A DNA stretch of 64,000 nt from Streptomyces abyssalis (lineage in GTDB: Bacteria > Actinomycetota > Actinomycetes > Streptomycetales > Streptomycetaceae), in contig NZ_LJGT01000041.1 in NCBI RefSeq assembly GCF_001751365.1, positions 1,047,045 through 1,111,044 on the forward strand, given 5' to 3'. The notes beneath the pieces are model-generated. The model was not told the origin of the DNA and did not search any database. It saw nothing but the letters and a program-made list of their open reading frames with translations. Shown piece after piece: positions 8,782 through 17,108 of the stretch; position 1 is the first letter of the stretch; the number at the start of each line of letters is the position of its first letter. Position numbers and translations under genes: made by a program.

Positions 8782-8942
8782 ATGACGGGGACAACGGGGA
8801 GGGCCGCGTTCGCGGACCCGGTACAGATCATGGTGAAAGACCGCTTCCCTGCCGGCCGTGCCGCCCTGCGGGTACCTCCCATGCCGGAGGCCCTTGGGGA
8901 GGGCGCGCCGGGGAGCGGTTCCGTAAGAAGGGCGGCCAGGTG
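8782..8942 (+). CDS. possible small upstream ORF (53 codons) coupled to the second SseB gene
   Basis: An ATG-initiated frame encodes MTGTTGRAAFADPVQIMVKD then a Pro/Arg-rich tail. Its TGA overlaps the GTG of the next gene (GTGA), the arrangement of translational coupling. The second half lies over a dispersed GC repeat (about 8869-8909), so that part may be repeat-derived. It could be a short leader peptide, or the original N terminus of the downstream SseB protein separated by a frame change. No family was recognised. Low confidence. Confidence 0.3.
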
Positions 8943-9698
8943 AGCGCGGTGGCAGGTGTCGAGCAGCTGCTGGGGCAGGTGTCACCGGGGCGGTATGACA
9001 CATATGAGGCGTTGCTCGACGCGCTCACCGACAGCGAAGTGTGGATGCTGCTCTGGAACGGCCGTCCGGGCGCGCCCGACGCACAGTACGGAAACATGGA
9101 GGTCGGCGGGTACGGCTACGCCCCGTGCGTGACCTCCGCCCAGGAGCTGGCGGCCTCCGGCTGGGACCGTTCGCACGAGATCGTCAGCGGCCGCGAGATC
9201 TCCTCCGCGCTCTTCCCGGAGCGCTGGGGGATCTGGCTCAACCCGCACGCCCCGGGCGGCGGGGTCGGTGTCCCGTGGCTCGACCTGCGGCGCATCGCGC
9301 TGGGCCTGGACCAGCTGCCCGCCGGTCCGCTGCGGATCAGCGAACCGAGCCTGGACATCGCGCAGTTCTACGCGCTGCTCAGCCAGAACGCACACCGCAC
9401 CCCGGCCGTGCGGTCCCTGCGCCGCGCCTGGGTGCAGCCCGCGCTGGGCGCCGGCTATCTCGCGATCGGCCTGGATCTGTACGACTCGGGCCGGCAGGCC
9501 GTCGAGTCGGCACAGCAGATGATGCGTCAGTCGGTGACCGCGGTGCCGGACGGGCTCCCCGTCTCCAGCGTCGCCATGTCGGACGACTACGACCCCGTGG
9601 CGATGTGGCTGCGCCGGAACTCGCGCCCCTTCTTCGACCGTGACGTGCCGACAGCCGACGCCGCTCCGCGGCACGGATACGGATATCCACTCTCCTGA
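8940..9698 (+). CDS. SseB-family protein (second copy, C-terminal-type domain)
   Basis: 252 residues starting at GTG 8940. It shares the SseB C-terminal architecture: LFPERWGIWLNPHAPGGGVG followed by a domain ending PVAMWLRRNSRPFFDRD, which parallels the WMRHC.RPFYSRD end of the preceding protein. It also contains EVWMLLWNGRPG and SLRRAWVQPALGAGYLAIGL. No clear ribosome site is seen, and initiation may depend on the small ORF whose stop overlaps the GTG. It is followed by a perfect hairpin terminator at 9802. Function unknown. The two tandem SseB proteins probably work together. Confidence 0.75.
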   Translation: MSAVAGVEQLLGQVSPGRYDTYEALLDALTDSEVWMLLWNGRPGAPDAQYGNMEVGGYGYAPCVTSAQELAASGWDRSHEIVSGREISSALFPERWGIWLNPHAPGGGVGVPWLDLRRIALGLDQLPAGPLRISEPSLDIAQFYALLSQNAHRTPAVRSLRRAWVQPALGAGYLAIGLDLYDSGRQAVESAQQMMRQSVTAVPDGLPVSSVAMSDDYDPVAMWLRRNSRPFFDRDVPTADAAPRHGYGYPLS

Positions 9699-9801
9699 CG
9701 CCCGTACGGGCGGTCGGTGCCCAACTCGGCCTCGGCGCAAGAGGCCTGCGCACGGAACCGCTGGTGGGCGGTTGTCCACGCGCATTGACCGGATTCCGAT
9801 A

Positions 9802-9838
9802 GTCGCGGGCTTCCGTTCGTATAACGGAAGCCCGCGAC
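9802..9838 (+). terminator. perfect 16-bp hairpin downstream of the second SseB gene
   Basis: Arms GTCGCGGGCTTCCGTT and AACGGAAGCCCGCGAC pair perfectly around a CGTAT loop. It lies 100 bases after the SseB stop and 170 bases before the peptide transporter operon. There is no U tract, as is common for Streptomyces terminators. The remaining 312-base spacer holds a small GAGGCC-TTC-GGCCTC hairpin (9914-9928) and presumably the opp promoter. Confidence 0.8.
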
Positions 9839-10010
9839 GCACATCACAGTTAGGCATCCTTTCCCCAGGGGGACTGGCGGGTGATCGCAGGGCGGATGAG
9901 ACTCCCGAGCGTCGAGGCCTTCGGCCTCTTGTGAACGCGCTACTTGCGAACTGGCCGCTACAGCGGCAGGCGTGGCTGGTCACCCCCGGCCGAGAGAGGG
10001 TTCCCCCACG

Positions 10011-11015
10011 ATGACGGCACCACTGCACGACACGTCCGCGGAGACCGCGCCTGTCGATCCCGCTCTCGGTGACGGCGCAGGCGGCGGCAAGTCCATCGAA
10101 GGACGCTCTCTCGGACGTATCGCGTGGAACCGCCTCAAGCGGGACAAGGTGGCGCTCACCGGCGGCTGCGTCGTCCTCCTGCTGATCGTGGTCGCCGTGT
10201 TCGCGCCGCTCATCGTGAGTGTGCTGGGGCATCCGCCGGACAAGCACCACGAGGAACTGATCGACCCGCTCTTCCAGACACCGAAGGGTGCGCTCGGCGG
10301 CATCAGCGGCGACCATCTCCTCGGTGTGGAACCCGGCAACGGGCGTGACCTCTTCAGCCGCATCGTCTACGGCGCACGCGTCTCGCTGCTCGTCGGCTTC
10401 CTCTCGGCCATGGTCGCCGTCGTCGTCGGAACCGTACTCGGCGCTCTCGCGGGCTACTTCGGCGGCTGGCTGGACGCGGCCATCAGCCGCGTGATGGACA
10501 TGCTGCTGGCCTTCCCGCAGCTGCTCTTCATCATCTCGCTGATCTCCGTGGTGCCGAACTCGATGTTCGGACTGACGGGCACAGGCGTCCGGCTGACCGT
10601 GATGATCCTGGTGATCGGCTTCTTCGGCTGGCCGTACATCGGCCGCATCGTGCGCGGGCAGACCCTCTCGCTGCGTGAGCGGGAGTACGTGGAGGCGGCG
10701 CGCAGCCTCGGTGCCGGGCGGCGCTACATCCTCTTCAAGGAGCTGCTGCCGAACCTGATCGCGCCCATCACCGTCTACACGACGCTGATGATTCCCACCA
10801 ACATCCTCACCGAGGCGGCCCTCAGCTTCCTCGGCGTGGGAGTCAAGCCGCCGACGGCTTCCTGGGGGCAGATGCTCTCCCAGGCCACGCGCTACTACGA
10901 GGCGGATCCGATGTTCATGGTGGTGCCGGGTGTGGCCATCTTCATCACCGTTCTCTCCTTCAACCTCTTCGGCGACGGCGTGCGCGACGCGCTCGATCCC
11001 AAGGGGTCCCGTTGA
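10011..11015 (+). CDS. oligopeptide/dipeptide ABC transporter permease, OppC/DppC type
   Basis: Inner-membrane permease of a peptide importer. The ATG at 10011 gives 334 residues and follows a GAGAGAGGG stretch. A cytoplasmic N terminus (LGRIAWNRLKRDKVALTGG) leads into the first helix, then the periplasmic-side DHLLGVEPGNGRDLFSRIVYGARVS signature of OppC proteins and a binding-protein-dependent transport domain. The EAA loop reads EREYVEAARSLGAGRRYILFKELLPN. It is the first gene of the operon, ahead of the binding protein, which is an unusual order. Confidence 0.95.
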   Translation: MTAPLHDTSAETAPVDPALGDGAGGGKSIEGRSLGRIAWNRLKRDKVALTGGCVVLLLIVVAVFAPLIVSVLGHPPDKHHEELIDPLFQTPKGALGGISGDHLLGVEPGNGRDLFSRIVYGARVSLLVGFLSAMVAVVVGTVLGALAGYFGGWLDAAISRVMDMLLAFPQLLFIISLISVVPNSMFGLTGTGVRLTVMILVIGFFGWPYIGRIVRGQTLSLREREYVEAARSLGAGRRYILFKELLPNLIAPITVYTTLMIPTNILTEAALSFLGVGVKPPTASWGQMLSQATRYYEADPMFMVVPGVAIFITVLSFNLFGDGVRDALDPKGSR

Positions 11016-11100
11016 CACCCCAGTGCCAGGCACGGCCTGGCTCTGGACCCCGGCCCGGCGCATCCGTGCGGGCCGTGACCTACACCGGAGGATGCAGATC

Positions 11101-12870
11101 GTGACAACCCAACGCTCATCGAGGCGCAGGATCGCCGCGTCGGCCGTCGCGGTCGCGGCCCTCCTCGTCACCGCCGGCTGCGGTGGCGGCGGCAGTGACG
11201 GCGAAGGCGACGGCAAGGCGCCCGGATTCAACGCGGCCAACGGCAAGACGGCGAACGCGTCGGACAAGAAGGGCGGGACGCTGAAGTTCATCGGTACCCA
11301 GGACGCCGACTCCTGGGACACCACGCGTGGCTACTACGGCTTCGCCTGGGACTTCATGCGCTACTACAGCCGCACCCTGATCACCAGCAAGCCCGTCGCG
11401 GGCAAGGAGAGTTCGGAGCTCGTCCCGGACCTGGCCAAGGCCAAGGCCAAGATCTCCGACGACGGCAAGACCTACTCCTACGAACTTCGCGACGGCATCA
11501 CCTGGGAGGACGGCAAGCCCGTCACCTCCAAGGACATCAAGTACGGCATCGAGCGGCAGTGGGCGCAGGACGTGCTGTCCGGCGGTCCCATCTACCTCAA
11601 GGACACGCTCGACCCGGACGGCAAGTACAAGGGTCCCTACAAGGACAAGTCCAAGGACAAGCTGGGCCTGGAAGCGATCGAGACCCCCAGCGACACCGAG
11701 ATCGTCTTCAAGCTGCCCAAGCGCAACGGTGACTTCGAGCAGATGCTCGCGATGCCGTCGGCCTCGCCGGTGCGCCAGGACAAGGACACCAAGTCCAAGT
11801 ACGGCCTGAAGCCCTTCTCCAACGGCCCGTACAAGTTCGAGTCGTACACGCCGAACAAGAAGCTGTCGCTCGTCCGCAACCCCGAGTGGAAGAAGTCCTC
11901 GGACAACATCCGCAAGGCGCTCCCGGACAAGATCACGCTCACGCTGATCACCAACTCCGACGAGATGGACAAGCGCCTCATCAACGGCGACTACGACCTG
12001 GACATCAACGCCACCGGCATGGAGGCGGCGGGCCGTCAGACCGCCCTCAAGGAGCACAAGGGCAACATCGACAACCCGAGCACGGGTTACATCCGTTACG
12101 CGGTCTTCCCGCAGACGGTGAAGCCCTTCGACAACATCCACTGCCGCAAGGCGATGATCTACGGCTCGGACCACAAGTCGATCCAGAACGCCCGCGGCGG
12201 CCCGCTCGCCGGCGGTGACATCGGCACCAACATGCTGCCGAAGCTCGTCCCGGGCTCCGACCTGAGCTTCGACCCGTACGGCATCGCCAAGAACGACGGC
12301 AAGGCCGATGTGGCCAAGGCCAAGGCAGAGCTGAAGAAGTGCGGCAAGCCGAACGGCTTCAAGACCACGATCGCGGTCCGCAACAACAAGCAGGTCGAGA
12401 TCGCCTCCGCCGAGGCCATGCAGGCGTCGCTGAAGAAGATCGGCATCGAGGCCGAGGTCGACGAGTACGACGGTGCGCAGACCACGGGCATCATCGGCAA
12501 CCCGGAGTACGTCAAGAAGAAGAACTACGGGATCATCATCATGGGCTGGGGCCCGGACTTCCCGTCCGGCCAGGGGTACGGCATGCCGCTGTGGCACAGC
12601 AAGTACATCCTGGACAACGGCAACAACAACTACGCCATGATCGACGACAAGAAGATCGACGGCATGTTCGCCGACGCCATCGCCGAACTCGACAAGAAGA
12701 AGGCAGCGGAGAAGTACGCGGCCATCAACGCCGAGGTCATGAAGGGCGCGTACTACCTGCCCTTCACGTTCGAGAAGAACATCATCTGGCGTTCCAGCAG
12801 GCTGACCAACGTCGGTACGACCGATGCCTTCAGCGGTCGCTACGACTACGCCGTGCTGGGCGTCAAGTGA
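11101..12870 (+). CDS. ABC transporter substrate-binding lipoprotein, peptide family (SBP_bac_5)
   Basis: Extracellular lipid-anchored receptor for peptides, 589 residues. GTG at 11101 is chosen because GGAGG (11087-11091) sits nine bases before it, whereas the ATG at 11092 would abut the ribosome site. The signal peptide runs RRRIAASAVAVAALLVTAGC with the acylated cysteine in LLVTAGC, followed by a Gly/Ser/Asp linker. The mature part shows the family-5 pattern: GGTLKFIGTQD, YSYELRDGITWEDGKPVTSKD, NGPYKFESYTPNKKLSLVRNPEW and a C-terminal ITEL-like region. The sequence is notably Lys/Asp rich. Ligand preference cannot be read. Confidence 0.95.
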   Translation: MTTQRSSRRRIAASAVAVAALLVTAGCGGGGSDGEGDGKAPGFNAANGKTANASDKKGGTLKFIGTQDADSWDTTRGYYGFAWDFMRYYSRTLITSKPVAGKESSELVPDLAKAKAKISDDGKTYSYELRDGITWEDGKPVTSKDIKYGIERQWAQDVLSGGPIYLKDTLDPDGKYKGPYKDKSKDKLGLEAIETPSDTEIVFKLPKRNGDFEQMLAMPSASPVRQDKDTKSKYGLKPFSNGPYKFESYTPNKKLSLVRNPEWKKSSDNIRKALPDKITLTLITNSDEMDKRLINGDYDLDINATGMEAAGRQTALKEHKGNIDNPSTGYIRYAVFPQTVKPFDNIHCRKAMIYGSDHKSIQNARGGPLAGGDIGTNMLPKLVPGSDLSFDPYGIAKNDGKADVAKAKAELKKCGKPNGFKTTIAVRNNKQVEIASAEAMQASLKKIGIEAEVDEYDGAQTTGIIGNPEYVKKKNYGIIIMGWGPDFPSGQGYGMPLWHSKYILDNGNNNYAMIDDKKIDGMFADAIAELDKKKAAEKYAAINAEVMKGAYYLPFTFEKNIIWRSSRLTNVGTTDAFSGRYDYAVLGVK

Positions 12871-12931
12871 CCGTCCGACCCCGCCGGCGCACCCGCCGCT
12901 AGGCACGAAGGGCAGGTGAGGGCCGCACAGC

Positions 12932-12980
12932 GGTGGCCCGGTGAACTCCCCGCAGAACCGGGAGAGTTCACCGGGCCACC
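12932..12980 (+). promoter_or_regulatory. 17-bp perfect intercistronic hairpin between binding protein and OppB genes
   Basis: Arms GGTGGCCCGGTGAACTC (12932-12948) and GAGTTCACCGGGCCACC (12964-12980) are exact complements around a 15-base loop. The hairpin ends 17 bases before the chosen oppB start. In binding-protein operons such structures usually cap the abundant receptor mRNA 3' end and reduce read-through into permease genes, giving excess receptor over permease. That role is inferred here. Confidence 0.85.
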
Positions 12981-12997
12981 GACCGGCCCGTAAGGCA

Positions 12998-13996
12998 GTG
13001 CTCACATATCTGATCAGGCGGCTGTTCGCCGTCGTCGTGATGCTCGTCGTCGTCATGCTGGCGGTCTTCGGCATCTTCTTCCTGATCCCGAAGTGGACCG
13101 GCGTCGACCCCGCCACGATGTTCGCCGGGAAGCAGGCCGATGCCCAGGCGCTGGAGGGCATCCGCCAGAAGCTCGGCCTGGACGACCCGATCATCGTCCA
13201 GCTCTTCGACTTCTTCAGGGGCATCCTCGCCGGACGCGACTACACCAGCGCCGGCGACACGTACCACTGCGAGGCGCCGTGCTTCGGCTACTCGTTCAAG
13301 ACCGAGCAGGCCATCTGGCCGATCCTCGCCGACCGGCTGCCCGTCACCCTGGGCCTGGCCGTCGGTGCCGCGATCATCTGGCTGGTCATCGGGCTCGCCG
13401 CCGGCGTCGTCTCGGCGCTGCGCCGCGGCTCCATCTGGGACCGTGCGGCCATGGGCATGGCCCTCAGCGGCGTCTCGCTGCCGATCTACTTCACCGGCCT
13501 GCTGTCGCTGGCGATCTTCTCCTACGGGCTGGGGCTGGTCAGCAACGAATACACGCCCGTCGAGGAGAGCTTCCCGGACTGGTTCAGCGGGATGATCCTC
13601 CCGTGGCTGACCCTGGCGTTCCTCTTCGGCGCCATGTACGCCCGGCTCACCCGCGCCACGATGCTCGAAGTGATGGGCGAGGACTACATCCGCACCGCCC
13701 GCGCCAAAGGCGTACGGGAGCCGGTCGTCATCCGCAAGCACGCGATGCGCTCCACGATGACCCCCATCATCACGCTCCTCGGGGTGGACCTCGGTGCCCT
13801 CATGGGCGGTGCGATCCTCACCGAGACGACCTTCAGTCTCCCCGGTCTCGGCCAGGCGGTGCTGAAGGCGATCGGTGAGAAGGACCTGCCGCTGATCCTC
13901 GGCGTCACGCTGATCACCGCCTCGGCGGTCGTCGTGGCGAACCTCATCGTGGACCTGCTGTACGGCGTGATCGACCCCCGAGTGAGGCTCGCATGA
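12998..13996 (+). CDS. oligopeptide/dipeptide ABC transporter permease, OppB/DppB type
   Basis: 332 residues when started at GTG 12998, giving the family-typical N terminus MLTYLIRRLFAVVVMLVVV. The longer frame to 12941 would start inside the intercistronic hairpin and is rejected. The OppB pattern includes FLIPKWTGVDPA, LDDPIIVQLFDFFRG, the large extracellular loop, SGVSLPIYFTGLL and the EAA loop GEDYIRTARAKGVREPVVIRKHA. The stop overlaps the next gene by four bases (ATGA). Confidence 0.95.
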   Translation: MLTYLIRRLFAVVVMLVVVMLAVFGIFFLIPKWTGVDPATMFAGKQADAQALEGIRQKLGLDDPIIVQLFDFFRGILAGRDYTSAGDTYHCEAPCFGYSFKTEQAIWPILADRLPVTLGLAVGAAIIWLVIGLAAGVVSALRRGSIWDRAAMGMALSGVSLPIYFTGLLSLAIFSYGLGLVSNEYTPVEESFPDWFSGMILPWLTLAFLFGAMYARLTRATMLEVMGEDYIRTARAKGVREPVVIRKHAMRSTMTPIITLLGVDLGALMGGAILTETTFSLPGLGQAVLKAIGEKDLPLILGVTLITASAVVVANLIVDLLYGVIDPRVRLA

Positions 13997-15096
13997 CGGA
14001 ATCGCACAAGACGGGCGTCTCGGCGGTCGGCGAGCCCGCCACCGCCACCGCCGCCCCGGCCCGTTCCTTCCTCGAAGTGCGCGATCTGCATGTGCACTTC
14101 CCCACGGAGGACGGCCTGGTGAAGTCCGTCGACGGGCTCTCGTTCCGGCTCGAGAAGGGCAAGACCCTCGGCATCGTCGGCGAGTCCGGGTCGGGCAAGT
14201 CCGTCACCTCGCTCGGCGTCATGGGCCTGCACACGGTGGGGCAGTACGGGCGGCAGAAGGCGCGGCTCTCCGGTGAGATCTGGCTCGACGGGCAGGAGCT
14301 GCTCTCGGCCGACCCGGACACTGTGCGAAAGCTGCGCGGCCGTGAGATGGCGATGATCTTCCAGGACCCGCTCTCCGCGCTGCACCCGTACTTCACCATC
14401 GGGCACCAGATCATCGAGGCGTACCGCGTACACCACGACGTGGACAAGAAGACGGCCCGCAAGCGCGCGGTCGAGCTCCTCGACCGCGTCGGCATCCCGC
14501 AGCCCGACCAGCGCGTGAACAGCTACCCGCACGAGTTCTCCGGCGGCATGCGGCAGCGCGCGATGATCGCCATGTCGCTGGTGAACAACCCCGAGTTGCT
14601 GATCGCCGACGAGCCGACGACCGCTCTGGACGTCACCGTGCAGGCCCAGATCCTCGACCTGATCCGGGATCTGCAGAAGGAGTTCGGCTCCGCGGTCATC
14701 ATCATCACCCACGACCTCGGCGTCGTCGCCGAACTCGCCGACGACATCCTCGTGATGTACGGGGGCCGCTGCGTCGAGTACGGCACCGCCGAGCAGGTCT
14801 TCTACGAGCCCCAGCACCCCTACACCTGGGGCCTGCTGGGCTCGATGCCGCGCATCGACCGCGCGCAGAGCGAACGCCTCATCCCCGTGAAGGGCTCACC
14901 GCCCAGCCTGATCAACATCCCGGACGGCTGCGCCTTCAACCCGCGCTGCCCGTACGCGGATGTACCCAAGGGCAATGTCACGCGCACCGAACGGCCCGAG
15001 TTGAGGGAGGTGGGCGACGGTCATCTGTCCGCCTGCCACATGGAGCGCGGCGACCGGGACCGGATCTGGAACGAAGAGATTGCCCCGAAGCTGTGA
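13993..15096 (+). CDS. peptide ABC transporter ATP-binding protein, OppD/DppD type
   Basis: Cytoplasmic ATPase, 367 residues. Walker A is GESGSGKS (63-70), the signature is FSGGMRQRA, Walker B is LLIADEPTTALD and the H-loop is IITHDLG. The oligopeptide-transporter C-terminal extension (GSPPSLINIPDGCAFNPRCPYA) carries the conserved cysteines that bind an iron-sulfur cluster in some homologues. Starts by ATGA overlap with oppB and ends by GTGA overlap with oppF, so the three are translationally coupled. Confidence 0.96.
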   Translation: MTESHKTGVSAVGEPATATAAPARSFLEVRDLHVHFPTEDGLVKSVDGLSFRLEKGKTLGIVGESGSGKSVTSLGVMGLHTVGQYGRQKARLSGEIWLDGQELLSADPDTVRKLRGREMAMIFQDPLSALHPYFTIGHQIIEAYRVHHDVDKKTARKRAVELLDRVGIPQPDQRVNSYPHEFSGGMRQRAMIAMSLVNNPELLIADEPTTALDVTVQAQILDLIRDLQKEFGSAVIIITHDLGVVAELADDILVMYGGRCVEYGTAEQVFYEPQHPYTWGLLGSMPRIDRAQSERLIPVKGSPPSLINIPDGCAFNPRCPYADVPKGNVTRTERPELREVGDGHLSACHMERGDRDRIWNEEIAPKL

Positions 15097-16211
15097 GTGA
15101 GGACGAGCAGATGACGATCCCGTCCCAGCGTGTGACGGATGCCGTGCAGACCAAGGCCGATCCGGAGCCCGGCGAGTCGCTGCTGCGGGTCAGCGGCCTG
15201 ACGAAGCACTTCCCGATCACCAAGGGCATCCTCAAGCGGCAGGTCGGCGCGGTCAAGGCGGTCGACGGCATCGACTTCGACGTACGGGCGGGGGAGACCC
15301 TGGGCGTCGTCGGCGAGTCCGGCTGCGGCAAGTCCACGATGGGCCGCCTCATCACGCGGCTGCTCGAACCGACCGCGGGCACCGTCGAGTTCGAGGGCCG
15401 GGACATCACCCACCTCGGTGTGGCGGGAATGCGCCCGATGCGGCGTGACGTCCAGATGATCTTCCAGGACCCGTACTCGTCGCTGAACCCGCGCCACACC
15501 GTCGGCGCGATCGTCAGCGCCCCCTTCAAGCTCCAGGGCGTCACGCCCGAGGGCGGTGTGAAGAAGGAGGTGCAGCGGCTGCTGGACCTGGTGGGGCTCA
15601 ACCCCGAGCACTACAACCGCTATCCGCACGAGTTCTCCGGCGGGCAGCGGCAGCGCATCGGCATCGCACGCGCGCTCGCCCTCAATCCGAAACTCGTCGT
15701 CGCCGACGAGCCCGTCTCGGCTCTGGACGTCTCCATCCAGGCGCAGGTCATCAACCTGCTGGACGACCTGCAGGACGAGCTCGGCCTCACCTACGTGATC
15801 ATCGCCCACGACCTGTCGGTGATCCGGCACGTGTCGGACCGGATCGCGGTGATGTACCTCGGCAAGATCGTGGAGCTGACCGACCGGCGGTCCCTGTACG
15901 AGTCGCCCATGCACCCGTACACGCGCGCGCTGCTCTCCGCCGTGCCGGTGCCCGACCCGCGGCGCAAGGCGCAGGGCGGACGCGACCGCATCCTGCTCCA
16001 GGGCGACGTCCCCTCGCCGATCAAGCCCCCCAGCGGCTGCCGCTTCCACACCAGGTGCTGGAAGGCCACCGAGGTCTGCAAGACGACCGAGCCGCCGCTG
16101 GTCTCCCTGGCCCCCCGCCACGAGGCGGCCTGCCACCACCCGGAGAACGCCCCCGACCAGCACCCCGAGGACAGCACGCCGCTGGCGGACGGAGCGCCGC
16201 AGGCGGACTAG
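15093..16211 (+). CDS. peptide ABC transporter ATP-binding protein, OppF/DppF type
   Basis: 372 residues, the second ATPase of the importer. Walker A GESGCGKST, signature FSGGQRQRIGIARAL, Walker B LVVADEPVSALD, H-loop IIAHDL, and the C-terminal oligopeptide region PPSGCRFHTRCWKATEVC. GTG at 15093 overlaps the oppD stop. An ATG at 15111 is an alternative. A perfect terminator hairpin follows at 16250. The five-gene set forms one complete importer. Confidence 0.96.
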   Translation: MSEDEQMTIPSQRVTDAVQTKADPEPGESLLRVSGLTKHFPITKGILKRQVGAVKAVDGIDFDVRAGETLGVVGESGCGKSTMGRLITRLLEPTAGTVEFEGRDITHLGVAGMRPMRRDVQMIFQDPYSSLNPRHTVGAIVSAPFKLQGVTPEGGVKKEVQRLLDLVGLNPEHYNRYPHEFSGGQRQRIGIARALALNPKLVVADEPVSALDVSIQAQVINLLDDLQDELGLTYVIIAHDLSVIRHVSDRIAVMYLGKIVELTDRRSLYESPMHPYTRALLSAVPVPDPRRKAQGGRDRILLQGDVPSPIKPPSGCRFHTRCWKATEVCKTTEPPLVSLAPRHEAACHHPENAPDQHPEDSTPLADGAPQAD

Positions 16212-16249
16212 GAGCAGCGGAACCCGGGCCTCCCGGGCCCCGGACGTAC

Positions 16250-16284
16250 GGAAGGGCGGCCGCGTAGGCCGCGGCCGCCCTTCC
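16250..16284 (+). terminator. perfect 15-bp terminator hairpin of the peptide transporter operon
   Basis: Arms GGAAGGGCGGCCGCG and CGCGGCCGCCCTTCC pair exactly around TAGGC. The downstream sequence is T-rich for this genome (TGTTCCTGTGCTGTTG). It lies 39 bases after the oppF stop and also faces the convergent transglycosylase gene. Confidence 0.9.
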
Positions 16285-16370
16285 TGTTCCTGTGCTGTTG
16301 TCCGTGCTGTTGTCCGGAACATCTGTCCGTCCTGTTGTTGTGCTGTTGTTCCGCTGTGCGTGCTGCCGGA

Positions 16371-17108
16371 TCAGTACGCGGAGTTCACGTTGTCCATGGA
16401 GCCGTACTTGTCGGCCGCGTAGTTGCAGGCGGCGACGATGTTGGCCACGGGGTCGGTCACCTCGTGCTTGGTGCCCTTCACGTGGTACGCGTCGAAGGTC
16501 GGCTGGATGGTCTGCAGCAGACCCTTGGACGGCGTGCCCTTCTGGGCGTTGATGTCCCAGTCGTTCATGGCGTTGGGGTCGCCGCCGGACTCACGCATGA
16601 TGTTCTTCTTGATGCCCTGGTGCGAGCCGGGGATGCCCTCTTCCTTCATGACCGCGCGGGCCTGCTTGATCCAGCCGTCCAGGCTGTCGCCGCGGGTCGA
16701 GCGGTCGGCCTTCTGGCCGGCACCGCCGCGTGCCTCCTCGGCCTTCTCGGCCTGCTTGGCCTTCTCGGCTTCGTCGGCCTTGTCGGCCTTGTCGGCCGGC
16801 TTGGAAGCGGACACCTGCTTCGTCTCCTCACCCTTCACGGGAGAGGGGGAGTGGGCCGGTGCGTGGCTGCGCGTGTTGTCGGTGGCGTGGTCGCCCGTCG
16901 CGGCCTTGGCGGCCTTCGTCGACGGATGGTCGGCCACGTTGACCGAGTGTCCGGCAACCGGCTTGGCCGGGCCACGGTCCTTGTGAGCGTCCGCGTTCGC
17001 ACCGGGCGCGGCACCGGCGGTCAGGGCGACGACTCCTGCGGCGGCCGCGAGGCCGGCAGCGGCGGACTTCTGGGTCCTGGTCAGGCGGTTGATAGCGGAA
17101 ATGCGCAT
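16371..17108 (-). CDS. secreted lytic transglycosylase-like protein (SLT domain)
   Basis: 245 residues from ATG 17108. The signal peptide contains SAAAGLAAAAGVVALTAGAA and a likely ANA-DAH cleavage. A long charged Lys/Ala/Glu/Asp low-complexity linker (about residues 50-140) follows. The C-terminal SLT domain has WIKQARAVMKEEGIP, the catalytic glutamate in IMRESGGDPNA, the GLLQTIQPTFDAY loop and NIVAACNYAADKYGS. It should cleave peptidoglycan glycan strands outside the membrane. The GAAAGG ribosome site is somewhat distant from the ATG. Cell-wall hydrolases of this type are often developmentally controlled and riboswitch-linked in Streptomyces; see the leader entry. Confidence 0.9.
   Translation of the reverse strand: MRISAINRLTRTQKSAAAGLAAAAGVVALTAGAAPGANADAHKDRGPAKPVAGHSVNVADHPSTKAAKAATGDHATDNTRSHAPAHSPSPVKGEETKQVSASKPADKADKADEAEKAKQAEKAEEARGGAGQKADRSTRGDSLDGWIKQARAVMKEEGIPGSHQGIKKNIMRESGGDPNAMNDWDINAQKGTPSKGLLQTIQPTFDAYHVKGTKHEVTDPVANIVAACNYAADKYGSMDNVNSAY

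Noticed and set aside
8982..11324. 780-codon minus frame over the SseB and oppC genes
   Set aside because: The plus-strand genes are strongly supported, and this frame is His/Asp/Arg-rich without motifs.
12941..12997. Longer oppB start at 12941
   Set aside because: It is inside the intercistronic hairpin; the OppB N terminus matches MLTYLIRRLF from 12998.
11116..13224. 702-codon minus frame over the binding protein and oppB
   Set aside because: Val/Leu/Arg/Asp repeats typical of complement of a Lys/Asp-rich gene; no start signal.
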